Assembly: GCA_033239525.1 (NCBI GenBank)
Contig: BSYO01000020.1
Coordinates: forward strand, 13,456,546 to 13,520,545
Length of the DNA: 64,000 bases
Source of the DNA: Nepenthes gracilis
Taxonomy: Eukaryota; Streptophyta; Magnoliopsida; Caryophyllales; Nepenthaceae
Direction of reading: 5' to 3'
Shown here in pieces: positions 12,271 through 29,364 of the stretch. Positions within the stretch are counted from its first letter, which is position 1. Each line of letters opens with the position of its first letter. The notes under the pieces are model-generated. The model made no database searches and was not told the DNA's origin. It was given only the letters and a program-made list of their open reading frames with translations. The position numbers and the translations under genes were made by a program.

Positions 12271-13129
12271 GTTTCTTTATAATTTTGTTTTGTTTTTTAG
12301 GGTATCCTCATTCCTATACCCAATTAAGTTTATATTTTATGAAACCTATGATTTGAGCATGCATATATATTGATTTCATATCCGATTTCTTAGTTTTGAT
12401 CAGTTTTTGAATGTGGAATGCTAATCCCGTGCCCCGAACAATTTTACTGATTATTTTGGGACTTTTACATAAATTGGCTCTAGAATATCATTACCCATAC
12501 CTTGAATATGTGAATTTATCAATTGGGTATCCGATTTGATTGTTTTATATGAGATTATACTCATTGAAAACCCTAACCCTTGCCCTCTTTGATATTACCC
12601 AAATTAATTATAATTTATGCATAATTTAGCTTTAGAAATTCGTAACCCAAGTTTTATGGATGCAGGTACTTCGAATATTTGGTATTTGTTCACTTATATT
12701 TTGTATATATATTATTTTATGGGTTTTAAAAATATTGTCAGATGTGAATTGAGATATTTATCCGTATGTATGGTATATATGTTATTTTATATAGGCTCCA
12801 AAAATTATGTTATATGCATTTGTGAAGGAAATTGTTATCCGAAAGCTCTGAAGTAGCATTTAACTCACAACGGTAAGCATTTCTTACATGTTTTAAACTT
12901 TATGTTGATTGATTCATGTAATTGAAACTACGATAAGATATAAATTCATAAGAACATGATTATCAGTATCTATATCAAAGAATTATAAAAGTTATGCAAA
13001 GTATTTGAAGGTAACTCTATAATTTATTATATCTAATGAGCCATCCCCCAGAGAGAGAGGACTATGTGATAAGAATTAAGTATGGAAGTTCCATTAAGAT
13101 ATGATAAGAAATCGGAATTTTGAAATCTG

Positions 13130-13545
13130 TTATCCGATATTCGTTATTTGTCATCTGTATCTATTATCTGTTCTGTTAGTACTGGTATTGTCATCTATAT
13201 CTGTTATTTGTTCTATCAGTACTACTATTGTTATCTGAATTCGTTATTTATTCCATCAGTATTGATATTGTCATCTGAATCTATTATCTATTCCGTTAGT
13301 ACCGGTATTATCATCTGAATCTTTATCTATTCCCGTCAGTACCAATATTGTCATCTGAATCCGTTATCTATTCTGCCAGTACCAATATTGTCATCTGAAT
13401 CCGTTATCTATTCTGCCAGTACCAATATTGCCATCTGTATTGGTTATCTATTTTATCTGTATTGGCATTTCCATCTGTATCCGTTATTTATTCTGTCAGT
13501 ATCGGTATTGCCATCTATCCGTAATCCATTTCGTTAATACCATAT
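13130..13545 (+). repeat. 40-bp minisatellite in LTR A
   Basis: About ten tandem units of roughly 40 bp, built on TCTGAATCCGTTATCTATTC followed by TGCCAGTACCAATATTGTCA. Two neighbouring units near 13340-13420 are nearly identical, the others more diverged. The same array is in LTR B at 19570-19960. The unit repeats head to tail with no unique spacers, so it is not a CRISPR array. Confidence 0.88.
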
Positions 13546-14529
13546 TGCTATCCATATCTGCTTATGTATTATTCTGTGGGCAAATAGAGAATCAGTAATT
13601 TTAATATAATATCTGTATCCATAGAAAATCAGAAATAGAATATGGAAGTTATTTGTGTCCCAAAAATGCATTTAATCTTGCATCATATTTATTCATCACG
13701 TAATATGCTCATGTTTCTATTTTCTTGCATTATTTTGTGTATATTGCTTATTGTCTTTGATTATTGTACCTTACTGAGCGTTTGGCTTACCTTTGTTATT
13801 TTTCTTCCTTTAGATGAGTACGAGCTAATGTCTGATAAGACAGAACAGAGCTTTAGTGTTGGCTAGACTGAAGACCTTAGAGGAAGAGTTTTGTAGACTT
13901 AGACGTTGTGATTTTTGTACCTTATAGAATATTTTGTATTATTTCATGGTGAAATTATACATTAATGCAGTTGTATATTGATGATACTCAGATAGTCTAG
14001 TTTCTGCTGTGTATGATGAATGTATGTGCTTTCGCAAGCTATTTTGGTCTGTTTGGTTACTTAGTAGTATTTTATTTGAGCGAATATCATACCGGAGTTA
14101 TGACGTTCATGCCACGTGCAATTTTATGGCCTTTGGATCCTGTGTCGTAATATGTTGATGTGTATGTGTATGTTGTATAGGGTCTTGTATAGGCTCTTAT
14201 TTGTCTGATGACCGTTTTACAGCTGAAACTCCACTGAATTTCAATTTGAAAATGTGGTACGTCACAATTAGTGTCAGAGAATGAAATACCTTAGGTTTGA
14301 TTTGAATATTATGCGAAAATTTAGGTTAGAATAAGAGAAATTGAATAAGTAGATGAAGGTGTAGGATAATTAAGCTAGACCGAATAGTTCTAGCCATTCT
14401 AGTTCGATTAACTTAGGCTTGGACTAAGTTAGGATCAGTTAGCTATGTTCGACTGCATAGTATATAGTGTCCTGATTAGTAATCAAGTTAAATTGTGATT
14501 TGATCCAAATTGTTCTTATTTTAGAGAGA

Positions 14530-15500
14530 GTATTACCAATGGAACCTAGATGAAGAGTTTCACGTGGTGATGGCCAATTGCATGATCGAGAGGCAAAGTA
14601 TTTGAATATTCTTGGAAGGATAGAAAATTTAATGGAGGCTATAGGGCAACATAATTTAGCTCCAATTCTAGTTTCGGCTCCTACACGAGCTTCTGGAAAT
14701 CCTGGGGCGACAGCTTATAATCATTTTACAAATGAACGTGTTCCTGAGTTTTTGGGAGAGTTAGATCCACTGCAAACAAATAGTTGGATTCAAAGGCTCA
14801 ATAAGGTGTTTTCAGTCATTCAATGTCTCGAAGAAGATAAAGTGTTATTCCCCTCTCATCGGCTAGGAGGTGAGGTTGATCATTGGTTGGCCATGAAGAT
14901 GAGAGCTTTAGGTGTGCTGAAGATGAAATTTCTTAGGACATGTTCGAAGAGGTATTTATGGACAAATATTTTCTTGACAGCCTTCGAAAACAAAAAGAAG
15001 TGGAATTTATTCAGCTAAGGCCAGGGGATCGTACAGTGTCAGAGTACAACACAAAATTCATTGAGTTGCCACGTAATGCATCTTATATGGTAGATGAACA
15101 AGTAAGGAAGGCAAGGAGGTTTCAGTAGGGCTTGAGGTTTGAAATTAAAAGACAACTATCGACATTAAAGTTATGGACCTACGGAAAGGTATTAGATCGA
15201 GTATTGATATTTGAGAAGGAGCTCAGGGTTAAGGAATATTCTAAGAAAAGAGCAATAAATTGAGGAGAATTAGAGGCAAACTTTAATTTAGGAGTGGAAG
15301 GACCCACTAAGACAGCTAAGGCAGCGGATAAGGAAAAAGATAGTACTGAAATCTAGAAAATGCCAAGTCCTCAAACAGTAACAACTGCTTATTCCTATTG
15401 TGGAAAAGTACATTCAAGGAAGTCCTGTCATAAATCAATGGGAACCTATTTTAGATGTGGTCAATAGGGTCATCTGATCAAGGATTTCCCCCATTCTAAG
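14530..15500 (+). pseudogene. gag of gypsy element A-B, decayed
   Basis: Frame 14578-15018 has a gypsy gag core (VPEFLGELDPLQTNSWIQRL, then KVFSVIQCLEEDKV). The downstream part continues in another frame from 14940 (KYFLDSLRKQKEVEFIQLRP...TVSEYNTKF) and on to a degenerate CCHC knuckle near 15450 (YFRCGQ-GHLIKDFPH). There is a frameshift near 14935 and stops at 15128 and later. Protease, RT and integrase are absent. Confidence 0.78.
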
Positions 15501-15672
15501 AAGACGATGTCAAGAAGCCTATAGTTTCATACAAAGTAATCGCAAATTAAGTGTAGGAATCTGAGGCATCACTAAATGTAGTCGAAGGTAAATTTTTAAC
15601 TTTAGAATACTTTAGCTTGCGTATGATATTTTGAATTTGGAAGTCTATGTGGATTGCGGATTTTACTTTATC

Positions 15673-17541
15673 TATGACAGACCGTGTTTCGTACCGAAAA
15701 ACTGGCAAAGTTCTGATAGAAAAACGACCACTAAATAAATACAAAACCTATAAATAACCTGATAACATATATAATATAACCACAACATCTTAACATAGGA
15801 TCCAAAAGCTACAACAATCACGTTGCACCAATATCATAACTCCGGGTATGACGTTAGCTCGAACAAGATGTTACTAGGTACTCAAATTACTCATAACAGA
15901 CTATGGAAGCATCTACATCCATCAAATATAGCAGAAGTTAGACTACATATACAACATTGTTATCATCATACATGTGCAACTACATCAATATATACATCTT
16001 TCATCATGGTTCACAAAAGTATTATATAAGGGTACAAAAACCAAAGGACTAAGTCCTCAAACTATCTTCCAGGATCTTCATGCCTAGCCGACTTCTAATC
16101 CTCTACCCTGCCCTATTGGGTATAAGTTTGTACTCATCTGGAGACAAGAAAAGTAGTAAGGATGAGTCAAATGCTTAACAAGTATAATATAATTGAGGAT
16201 AATATATAATATAGTTAAAATAGAATAGGGAAGGAGATAGGAGCATGATATAGGATGTCTAACATGAAACGTGAATAAATACATTTTCGAAATATAAATA
16301 ACTTTTTATATTTTATTTTTTTTAGAGTTCTATAACGTGTATCAATTTCTTTATCTTTACGGATCAAGGCCAATTAGCCTTACTAGCTAACGGTGCAGGA
16401 AAACGAGGAAAGGAATGTGTTTGTTCCTACACATTCTAAAGCGCATAACCATGCAATTTGACACCTCATGAAGAGCGGTATACCTTTAACCCGATATATA
16501 GGGCCATATCACATATGTCACCATATCCCCGTGGTACAAAGATAGTCATCGTTCTTTCATAGTAATATCTTAAAGTATGCTAAGAAATATCACCCGCTAT
16601 AATACACGGCCAGGATAATCCTTGAGTTTTCATTATAATATCAATAACACGTCAAAGGATACTACCATCTAAAATATAAATCTTTGGTTCAGGTTTCATG
16701 ATTTTTTATTCTTTGAGGGAAAGTCTACTAAATTTCTTTCACATGGTTCTCACACCGGGAGAACGAATCGTACACAAAGTAAATTGTGGTATTCTCTCCG
16801 TATTCTTACATATATTGCTTAATTCTTATATACAGATACGGATTATCATTTCTTGTGGGTTTAAATCTTCACGTGACTTTAAACATATGCACAGTTCAAC
16901 ATGATACTTGAATAATTAAAAAATTCTTACCATATCAGCCAAACGTAACTTTAGAGCTTCCGAACGATAATCCTTCATAAATGGTTAGCAATAATATTTT
17001 TCAGAATATATATATATAATTTAGGTGTTAATTAAACAAAATAAAATCATGCAAAAATTTTTAAAGTGGCTCAGGTGAATAGTGCCCGCTAGGGATTGGG
17101 GTCCCGTATGTGCAAAATCAGATACCAAATTTATAAATTAACATGTTCATGGTAGGGGTAACAATAGTTTAAACTCAATTTATATATAAAATTCTAAATA
17201 ATCAGTTAAACGAGGTCTAGGCGCAGGTTAGGGTTTCGAGGCGTGCAAGAACCGCGTGAAACCACGAATTGGACTACAAATTAGAGAATACTTGTACTTG
17301 GCTTATAGGTTTCACAACAGATAAGGATGGGTCGGGTACCAGGACAAAAAAATCAGAGGAAAAACAAACGAAAATTGAAAAATAGAACAAAACGGGTATT
17401 GATGCACTTACCTTAACCCAATCTATTACTGTTTTAACTAATTTGAAATCAAAATCGAACTTGGAGACCTCAGTTTCCTCCTCTCTCTCTCTCTTTTCTT
17501 CTCCGAAACCCCTACTGCTTCCCCCATTTCCCCCTTCTTCA

Positions 17542-17614
<73 letters not shown>

Positions 17615-17822
17615 ATTATACATTTATATTTATTTTTGATTTTTTTTATTTTAAAACTTAAATCGATACTCGGGCGACAGTACGGGCGCACTTCAGGTGC
17701 CAATCTAACTAATTCAAATATCTTTTAAAATTTTATAATATTTAATAATTTTTTTTCACATCTAAATTACCAAAAATAATAATTTATCTCAAATTATTGG
17801 GATGAAAATTTGAAATATTGCA
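15673..17822 (-). repeat. Solo LTR C in the A-B interior
   Basis: About 2.15 kb, minus orientation, flanked by TTATC at 15668-15672 and 17823-17827. It has the superfamily layout in reverse: start at 17822, ATT microsatellite 17543-17611, purine leader (seen as CTCTCT on plus at 17480-17500), donor-like AAG|GTAAGTGC on minus (plus ACTTAC at 17406-17411), hairpin at 16413-16436, and acceptor-like TCTCCAG ending at plus 16138. No internal region or second LTR adjoins, so it is a recombination-derived solo LTR. Confidence 0.82.
17543..17611. repeat. (ATT)n microsatellite in LTR C
   Basis: About 23 ATT units some 210 bp inside the LTR start, at the position where LTRs A and B have TA repeats. 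Confidence 0.95.
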
Positions 17823-17827
17823 TTATC

Positions 17828-18288
17828 TGCACCAATATCCATGAGATTTTTCTTTGGTCAATGAATATCATACTAAAAGTAAATATTCAATCAGAGTAGT
17901 GCAGCGATAACATGTGGCCTATGGCCCCGAGATTTTAGAATAAGATAGAGGATCCAAGTGAACAATTATTTTTGGGGCCTAAGGTGAATTGAAGTAGAAG
18001 TTCATTAGTTCGTTGGAAAATTTGAATGAAGTTGAGGAAATAGCCAAAAACTTTGGATTGCCTTTAAATTCTGTGGATTGTCAGGAAGTTTCCTTTGCAT
18101 CGATGATCGAGGAAATAAGTATGGGATCACATTAAGCCTTGTGGGAGATTGAAAATTTATCTTGCGATAAGGTTCCAACCTAAATTTAGATAGGAAATAT
18201 TAAATATTTGGAATTAGGATTTTTCCTGATTAATAAATTTTAAGGTTTGTTAAATTTTGAGGATGAAATTTTTATAAGTATGGGAGAA
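17828..18288 (+). other. 3' non-coding tail and polypurine tract of element A-B
   Basis: No open frame. It resembles the tail of the 26086-29364 interior (both contain a GCAGCGA-AACA segment and a GAAATTTTTATAA...GGGAGA tract). The purine tract next to the LTR is at 18281-18288. Confidence 0.6.
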
Positions 18289-20641
18289 TGTAATATTATA
18301 AATTTTTATCCAATTTAATTATGATTATTTATGATTTTTTTGGATAATATAGGTGTGATAAAAATTAATTAAATATTATGAGATTTTGAGGAATGATTAG
18401 AATTGTGGAGTGGTATCTAGAGCGCGTCTGTACTGTTATCCGAATACCGATTTAGATTTTAAAATGAAAGAAAAGTAAAAATAGAATATATATATATATA
18501 TATATAAGTAAAAGAAAAAAAAGAAAATAAAAAAAGAATGGAAAATAGAACACAAACGGGTATCAGGATGAGGGTTTTGGGGAGAGAAAAAGAAAAAAGA
18601 GGAGAGAGAGTGGAAGAAGAGAGAGAGAGGAGAGATCGAGGCTCTCGGGTTTGAATCCGATTTGGAGCTAGTTAGGGAAGTGATAAATTGGGTCGAGACA
18701 AGTATACTCATCCCTCCCCTTTCGTTTCTTTGCACTTTTATTACGTTTTCATCTGGTATCCTCGTTCCGATACAAGATTGGGTCTATATTTTATGGAACC
18801 CATGATTTGAGTATGCATATATGTTGATTTCATATTTAATTTCTTAGTTTTGATCAGTTTTCAAACGTGGAACCCTAACCCTAGGCCCCGAACGATTTTA
18901 CTGACTATTTTAAAATTTTTGCATAAATTGGCTTTAGAATATCATTACCCATTCCTTGTACATGTTAATTTATTAATTAAGTGTTCAATTTGGTAGGTTT
19001 ATATGGGATTATACTCGCCGAAATCCTAATCAACACCCCCTTTGAAGTTACCCAAATTAATTATAATTTATATATAATTTGGCTTTAAAAATTCATAACC
19101 CTATTTTTATGGTCTTGGGTACTCCAAATATTTGGTATTTGTTCACAAATATTTTGTATATATTATTTTATGGATTTTGAAAACATTCTTGGACATGAAT
19201 TGAGATATTTATCTGTATGTATGGTATATATGTTACATTGTATATGTTCCAAAAATTATATTATATATATTTGTGAAGGAAATTATTGTCTTAAAGCTCT
19301 AAAGTAACATTTGGCTCACGGTGATAAGAATTGTTTACATGTTCCAAGTTTCACGTTATTTGATGTATATAATTGAAAGTATGAAAAGATATGAATTCAG
19401 AAGAAAATGATTATTTATATCTGTATCAAAGAATTATAAAAGTTATGTGACGTATTTAAAAAAATTATTACAATTTGTTATATCTGAAGAACCGTCCTCC
19501 AGAGAAGGAGGATTAAGTGATAAGAATTAAGTGTGAAAGTTTTCTTAAGATAAGACAAGAAATTAGAACTCCAAAATCTATTATCGATATTCATTATCTG
19601 TCACATATATTTGTTATCTATTTCGTCAGTACTGGTATTACCATCTGTATCTGTTATCTATTCTGTCAGTACCGGTATTGTAATTTGAATCCGTTATCTG
19701 TTCCGTTAGTACCGGTATTGGTATCTGTATCTATTATATGTTCCATCAGTACTAGTATTGCTATCTAAATTCATTATTTATTCCGTCAGTACCGCTATTA
19801 CTATTATATCTATTATCTATTCTGTCAGTACCGATATTGCCATCTGCCGTCAATACCGATATTGCAATCTGTTTCTATTATCTATTTTGTCAATACCGGT
19901 ATTGCCATCTGTATTTCTAATCTGTTCCGTTAGTACTGATAATGCTATCTGTATCTGTTTCCGTATGATTTTGTAGGCAAATAGGAAATAAATAATTTGA
20001 ATATAATATAGGAAATTAGAAACTGGACATGGAAGTTATTTGTGTCCCAAAAGTACATTTAATCATGCATCATATTTATGCATCATGTAATATATTCTTG
20101 TTTATCTTTTCTTACATTATTTTTTGCATATTGCTTATTGTCTTCGATTATTGTGCCTTACTGAGTGTTTGCCTTACCTTTGCTATTTTCTCTCATTCAG
20201 ATGTGTACGAGCTGATGCCCGATAGGGTAGAGTAGAGCTTAGGAGTTTATTATACTAAAGACATCAGAGGAAGAGTTTTGTGGACTTAGATGTTGTAATT
20301 TTTGTACCTTATAGAATATTTTATATTATTTCATTGTGGAATTATATATTGATGTAGTTGTATATTAATGATACTTAGATAGTCTAGTTTCCACTGTGTA
20401 TGATGAATGTATGTGCTTCCTTAGGCTATTATGGTTTGTTTGGGTAGCTAGTGACATTTTATCTGAGCCAACGTCGTACCGTAGTTATGATGTTGATGCC
20501 ACGTACAGTTTTGTAGCATTTGGATTTTGTGTTGTGATATGTGGATGCATATATGTATCTTGTACAGGTTTGTATTAATCTAACAGCCATTTTACAATTG
20601 GAACTCCATCGAATTTTGACTCAAAAATGCAGTACGTTACA
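18289..20641 (+). repeat. 3' LTR B of element A-B
   Basis: 2353 bp from TGTAATATTATAAATT to GTACGTTACA. Landmarks: TA repeat 18486-18507, purine leader 18575-18640, donor-like site weakened to AG|ACAAGT at 18696, minisatellite 19570-19960, acceptor-like TCTCATTCAG ending 20200. The exact AATAT target copy follows. Confidence 0.85.
19570..19960 (+). repeat. 40-bp minisatellite in LTR B
   Basis: Same array as in LTR A (units around GTTATCTGTTCCGTTAGTACCGG...), about nine or ten more diverged units. Its presence in both LTRs shows it predates the insertion. Confidence 0.87.
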
Positions 20642-20646
20642 AATAT

Positions 20647-21445
20647 GAATTTTCAGTGAAACCTTTTGATTTATTTAACGCCCTTATAGTGTTTATAAAT
20701 TTAATTAATCAGGTTTTTTTAATCGTATTTGGAACTTTTTGTGGTAGTTTTCATTGATAAAATTATGATTTACTCAATAAATTTTGAGGAAGATGCAATT
20801 TATTTTAGGATTGCATTGTAAACTCTTAAAGATAGACAATTGTTTGTTAATAAGTAACCTTCTTAGGACATATTGTCTCTAAAGGTAGAGTAACAGTTGA
20901 CCAAAGGAAGGTAGATGCAGTCACTAACTTGGAGTGATTGACAAATGTTGCCAAGGTTCATAGTTTATTCCAAATGATCGAATATTATGAATATTTTGTT
21001 GAGTGCTTTTTAAGGATTGTGTTACCTTTAACTCATTTTACTCTGAAGAATGTGGCATTTCATTGGAATGGTGTTTACAAAAGGAGTTCTAAAAAATTAA
21101 AGCATCATTTGACTTTTGTACTGATTCTTGCGGTTCTTAAAGTGAAGGGTTCGTTGTGTATTGCCATATTTTGAGAAAATGCTTGGGTTGCTAATTAATA
21201 CAAAATAGGAAAGTTATCATCTATGGGTCAAAGTAGCTTATGAGCTAGAAGAACTACTCAACATATGAATAGGAATTAATAGCAGTCATTTTTAATTTGA
21301 AGATTTGAAAATACTATTTATATGGTGATAAATTTTTGACATACTCTGACCACAAGAGTGGAAAATTTTTGTTTTATTAGGAAGAGTTAAATATAAAGCA
21401 ACAGCATTGGATTGATTTACTCAATGAATAAATTGTGAAATTCAA
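20647..21445 (+). pseudogene. Host gypsy element: RT C-terminal part and RNase H
   Basis: Continues the RT broken at 7325: KPFDLFNALIVFINLINQVF, then VTFLGHIVSKGRVTVDQRKV near 20855-20915, a thumb/connection segment (YEYFVECFLRIVLPLTHF near 20980), NVAFHWNGVYKRS, and RNase H pieces ending in CEIQYV at 21449. The family is chromovirus-like as I recall it. It carries many stops and frameshifts, and the catalytic YxDD box is unrecognisable. Confidence 0.78.
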
Positions 21446-21993
21446 TATGTTCGTTAATGAATCATGAAGGAAATGTGATCTGAAGACTCCTAAAGTCATA
21501 ATTACCTTTGGTGGTAAGAATCTTTATTCTTCCCTATGGTTATTAAATTCGTACATGTAAATTTGGTCATGAGAAGATTTAAATCTGAAAGAAAGATAAT
21601 AATCGGATATATAATCGGAGGAAAGTCTACAATGTGAAATGTGATTGAATTGTTCTCTAGGATAGTGACATGTGAATGGAAATGTGACGGATCTATCCTC
21701 AAATGAATAAGAAAGCACGAAATTAGGACCATAGAATTTGATACAAAGGTATTATCCCTTGGCTGGCCATTTACATCACGGTAGAAACTCATGGATTACC
21801 TTGGCCGCGTATCCTAGCCGCTTATTGGAGCGGGTAATGTATGTGTCATGCCCTAAAAAATTATTGTAGAAGAACGAGGACCGCCCTGATACTCTGGGGG
21901 ATATGGGACGAACCATCATCAGCCTGTTTATAGGCAAAATGTGATGGCCGAGTAGCTGCAGGTCTAAAACATAGCCAATATAATAAGTGATGG

Positions 21994-25259
<3,266 letters not shown>

Positions 25260-25264
25260 GATGG

Positions 25265-26085
25265 CCGAGTCGTTGTAGGCCTAAAATATAGTCGATACTT
25301 TAGAATGTGAGGCTTAACACATTCCTTTCCTCATTCTCCTGCACTTTTGTTAGTGAGGTTTATTGACGCTGATCCGCAAACATGAATAATTATGCATAAA
25401 CTATATCCCAAGAAAAGTGAATGGTAAATACAAGCATAATCGATCGTGTTCCTGTGTACGCATCGCTTGCATGATTATGTCTCCCTTCCCTATTTTATCT
25501 CTGATTATCTTTATTTATTGCCTAATTTATGATGCACTTACTAAACTGTTAGCTCACCCTTACTTCCCATTGTCTCCAATTTAGCACATGTTTGATATAT
25601 CCGACGGGATGGAGTAGAGGATAGAAGTGGACTAAGCTTAGACTTAGAAGACTATGTTGAAGATTTAGAAATTGTAGCTTAATTTATGTCTGGGAAAAAT
25701 TGTATACATTTATATTTATAATTCTATTGGTAAGATTGATGTATATTGTACAAAATGACTGATGATTAGATAGCTTAGTTTCCACTGTGTTTGGGTTTTT
25801 ACACTTTCGCAAATTATATATGGATTTGTAACAAGCACCTAGTGGTATCTCTCTTTGGCCAATATTGTGTTTAGATACACAACATTGGGGCCACGGCCTA
25901 TATGTGGCTATTAGATCCTGTGAAGAGTTGTGATTTTATGTGTTGTTGTTGTTGCCACTGAATGTTGGGATTAATGGATGTATATTATTTTGTACAGGAG
26001 ATTGTACAGATTTTTGTATTGACAAATGTCCGTATTACAGAAGGAACTCTGTCGGATTTTCAGTAGAAAAATATGGTTTGTCACA
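25265..26085 (+). repeat. LTR E, right part
   Basis: Rest of LTR E after the F insertion, matching LTR D 31120-31938. It includes the hairpin 25303-25324 and acceptor-like CTCCAATTTAG ending 25584, and ends TTTGTCACA. Confidence 0.8.
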
Positions 26086-29000
26086 ATTGGTATAAAAAAA
26101 AGAGATGCATTGGTTTAATTTGAATTGTATGCGGAAGCTGAAATTAGATTAAGATTGATCGAATAAGTAGATGTATGCGTAGGATGATTAAGTTAGTCTG
26201 GGTAATTTTTGTTACCCAATCCGAATAACTTAAGCTAGCACTAAGTTAGGAATGATGATTTAGCTCGATTGTCTAACTTATGCGTCCTAACTAGTGTTCC
26301 AAAAGTGGCATCATCCGAATTGTTCCTCTCTCAAGGAAATGTTAGCAATGGTTCCTAGATGGGGACTATTCGTATTAGTGGCCGACCATAGGGTTGAGAG
26401 GAAGACGTTGTATGGAAACATCTTAATGTTGGAATTTGATTGGTACCAATTTGGTACATAAATTGGTCGGTAATGATTCGAGGTCAACAATTAATTGGTT
26501 GTGGTTCGAGGTTTAGGCCTTATTGACCCTAAATTGAGGTCCTCGGAGTAGTAAATTGCTAAGAAGGAGCTCTTGATCGATGTATCAAGTATGATGGAAG
26601 ATGTGAAAGCAATGGTTTGAAGTTAGAATAACTGGGAGTTAATTTTTGGGGTTAACGAATTGTAGGATGTTTATTTATAATTGATCTAAAAATACTTGAG
26701 TGTCTGAACTTTTGGGAGGCTTGGAACCTATAGAGGATAGGGTCATGTTACCCACATAAGATAGAAGGTAGAGTCGGCCTCGGGTGATCGACGTGAAAAG
26801 AATTATGGGTCTCGAGGATGACAGATATCATAGGAATTGTTTGTAAATGCTTTATAAATGAGTATTTTAATTTGATGAAATTTTTTGGAATATGTTTGAA
26901 GTATGGATAGTTCGACTGCATGAATAGGAATTGCCCATATCCCATGGGTTGGACAGTTTAGGAGCCCAAAACCTGAAATTGGGGCTTCGCGGTGATGGCA
27001 CGAAGTATAGAAGTGTCATCCATCATGGCGGAAGGTAAAGTTTCCAGATCTTGATATTTTAGAATATGCGTTACTTTGGAACCCAGAATCTATACTTTAT
27101 TGAAGTTTCCTAAGCTTATTTGTTTATCTGAGGATCGTAAGCCTTATACTAGTTGTATCGATGTCTATGATATTTTGGGGCCCATAGATATGAAGGGTTG
27201 GTCTGAGTTGACTTGTTTTACGGCACCAATCCTCGATATGATATTAGTAATGATTAGTTGGTGGAGGTATCAAGAAATTAATGTCATTCTGCCCACAAGC
27301 CGTGATGGGAATATTTGTTTAAATCATCGAACAAATGATACCATTCCTAACGTCATTGGAGGTCACTAAGGAATTTAGTTATGGAAATCTTTGAGGATTT
27401 CGTATGAAATTGAAGGGGGCATTGGTTAGGTGCCATTATGGATGGTTTGGAGCCTTTGGGGCAGTAAGATGAATTGATGAGGTCATTTGTAGATAATTAA
27501 GAATTTGGTTGCTCGGGAGATAGAGGGTTAATAAGCATGCATTGTGAATTAATGGATAATTCATGAGATTTGTTGCAAGGGCTTGATAATTTCTATGATT
27601 GATATGTATCAATTGGTTATCGATCAAAGATAATCGAGAATTGCGCCTACGGTAGTCTTCAGAATTAAGATATAACTGTTATCAGCTCTCGCGACGCCAT
27701 CTGAGTTTTGTAGGTTCGTTGGCATTTCATAAGTCCTATGGATTGGATCTTCTGGTCATGATTAGGTCAATTTCATGATGACCTCGTTGATGAATTCAAG
27801 AGAATATGGGGTGTATGCATTCTGTTTGATGATTGTGTCACGGATTGTGAACGACTATTAACCGAATGCCCAATTGGGAAAGGTATGCGAGTTTAGTTTG
27901 AAGAAATGCCCTGTTGAGCATGTGGCATTTTCGGTAGCATGATTTCGAACCCATAAGACTTTAAGCGGTCGCTTATTGGGGAGATTGATTTATGTTGCAA
28001 AAGATTGTAGAACCGTGAGGTGTTTGGCTTTAGAAGCGATTGGCATCCATAGGAATGGGACATGAGAAGGTAGCCTCCAAGAAATTAAGGGTAGATTGTC
28101 AACCATAATATTTGGGTTGACCCTTGATGGGTCTAGTAAGTAATAGTAGAATGTAATATTTTTAGAAAAGTTAGAATTTTGTTACCCATACATCATGATA
28201 GGTGGCTACTCTTGAATTAAGTGGGGGAGGAGCCCATAATTTGAAATTACTTCACCCATAGTCGAGGTTAGTCGATGAGGTCCTTAACCTGAGGGTTTAT
28301 AGATGTTACTTATAAGGATAATTATTGTTCTATAATTCTAAAGGTTTGAGGAGTTGCGTCATAAAGAAGAAATGAGTATTCCATATTGTAGACGGTAATT
28401 TAAGGACTGCAAAGCTGGACCTAGGCATCTTTGAGGAAAGTGAGTAGTATGATTGATAATTGACATCGGAAGTCTTGGATTTGGTATGTCTTGAATGTTT
28501 TATATGGGATGCTTTACTTTTGGTCTTGGGAGGAAGAATTGTATCTGAAGTATTAAGGTCATGAAACTATGAAACGAGGAGTCTTTATGGTTTTGTTTCA
28601 GAATGATTAGGACGATCCACTTATCTCAATTATAAAATGACGCATTTGGGTTTAATAAGTTGGCTCACTAGTATGCCAATGAAATCCTGAGGTTGCTAAG
28701 TAATTGGGTTTTCAGATTTTGAGTGATGGCCATGTATTTCAAGGATATGTAGCTAATTGCTGATTAGCTGATAAATCACTTATTATTGTCAACATGGATT
28801 ATGTATTTTAGAGATATGTCAGTTTATAGGCATACCAACTATATAATAAGGATATAAAGTATTTCAACTTTGAGGTTTGATTGTGATATAAGATTTATGA
28901 CGTAATCTTAGTTAAACTTGATCAGCGAATTTTAGGCATCAAGTTAAATTAGATATGGTGGTGAATTTCAAATGGATGATTCGTAGTTAAGAAATTAATT

Positions 29001-29364
29001 AGAGTTGCGCAGCGAAACAAGGTGAACCCATATATTTTAATGTCTAATTTAAGGTCTTAATGAATGATTATTTTGAGGCTTAGCATAAATTGAAGCAAGA
29101 ATTATTAACTGTTTAAGGTTTTAAACTAAGTCAGAGGAATTAATAAGTTTGGTTTGCTTTCAAACTTGGTAGATTTAGAATTCTGATAGAACGAACCAAG
29201 TAATAAAAATCAGAATGATTCGGATACTTAAGGTCTTTTGGGACAATCGTTTAACCGAGGAGTGACTTCGGAACACTAGGAAGGATTTGGAAAAATTACC
29301 TCCGATTAAAAAATTTTGGGGTTCGTTAAATTTCGGAGTCGAAATTTTTATAAATGGGAGAGAA
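26086..29364 (+). other. Non-coding interior of element E-D
   Basis: 3.3 kb without a protein I can recognise. The longest frame (27076-27369, 97 codons) has no family resemblance and is probably chance. Only the first 300 bp match the gag start region of element A-B, and the last 400 bp match its 3' tail. Confidence 0.6.

Larger units (their letters stand above)
7326..14266 (+). repeat. 5' LTR of element A-B (interrupted)
   Basis: LTR sequence is 7326-7734 plus 12276-14266, about 2.4 kb, interrupted by a copia element. It aligns with the 3' LTR (18289-20641) across its length: TA repeat (about 7517-7530), purine leader (7555-7640), donor-like AG|GCAAGT (7701-7708), a 40-bp minisatellite, acceptor-like TTTAG at 13813, and the end GTACGTCACA. 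Confidence 0.82.
7326..20641 (+). mobile_element. Ty3/gypsy element A-B with both LTRs and target duplication
   Basis: The 5' LTR starts at 7326 and ends at 14266. The 3' LTR is 18289-20641. AATAT at 7321-7325 and again at 20642-20646 is an exact 5-bp target duplication. A degenerate initiator-Met primer site (AATTAGTGTCAGAGA) follows the 5' LTR at 14266-14280, and a purine tract (TGGGAGAA) precedes the 3' LTR at 18281-18288. The 4-kb interior has gag remains but no pol. Nested inside are a copia element (7735-12270) and a solo LTR (15673-17822). It sits in the RT of an older element. Confidence 0.83.

Noticed and set aside
13130..13545. Regular ~40-bp repeats as a possible CRISPR array
   Set aside because: Units are directly adjacent with no unique spacers, are diverged, and lie inside a plant LTR; it is a minisatellite.
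27076..27369. 97-codon frame in the E-D interior as a gene
   Set aside because: ATG-like start and length are within chance for this region, and no family resemblance was found.
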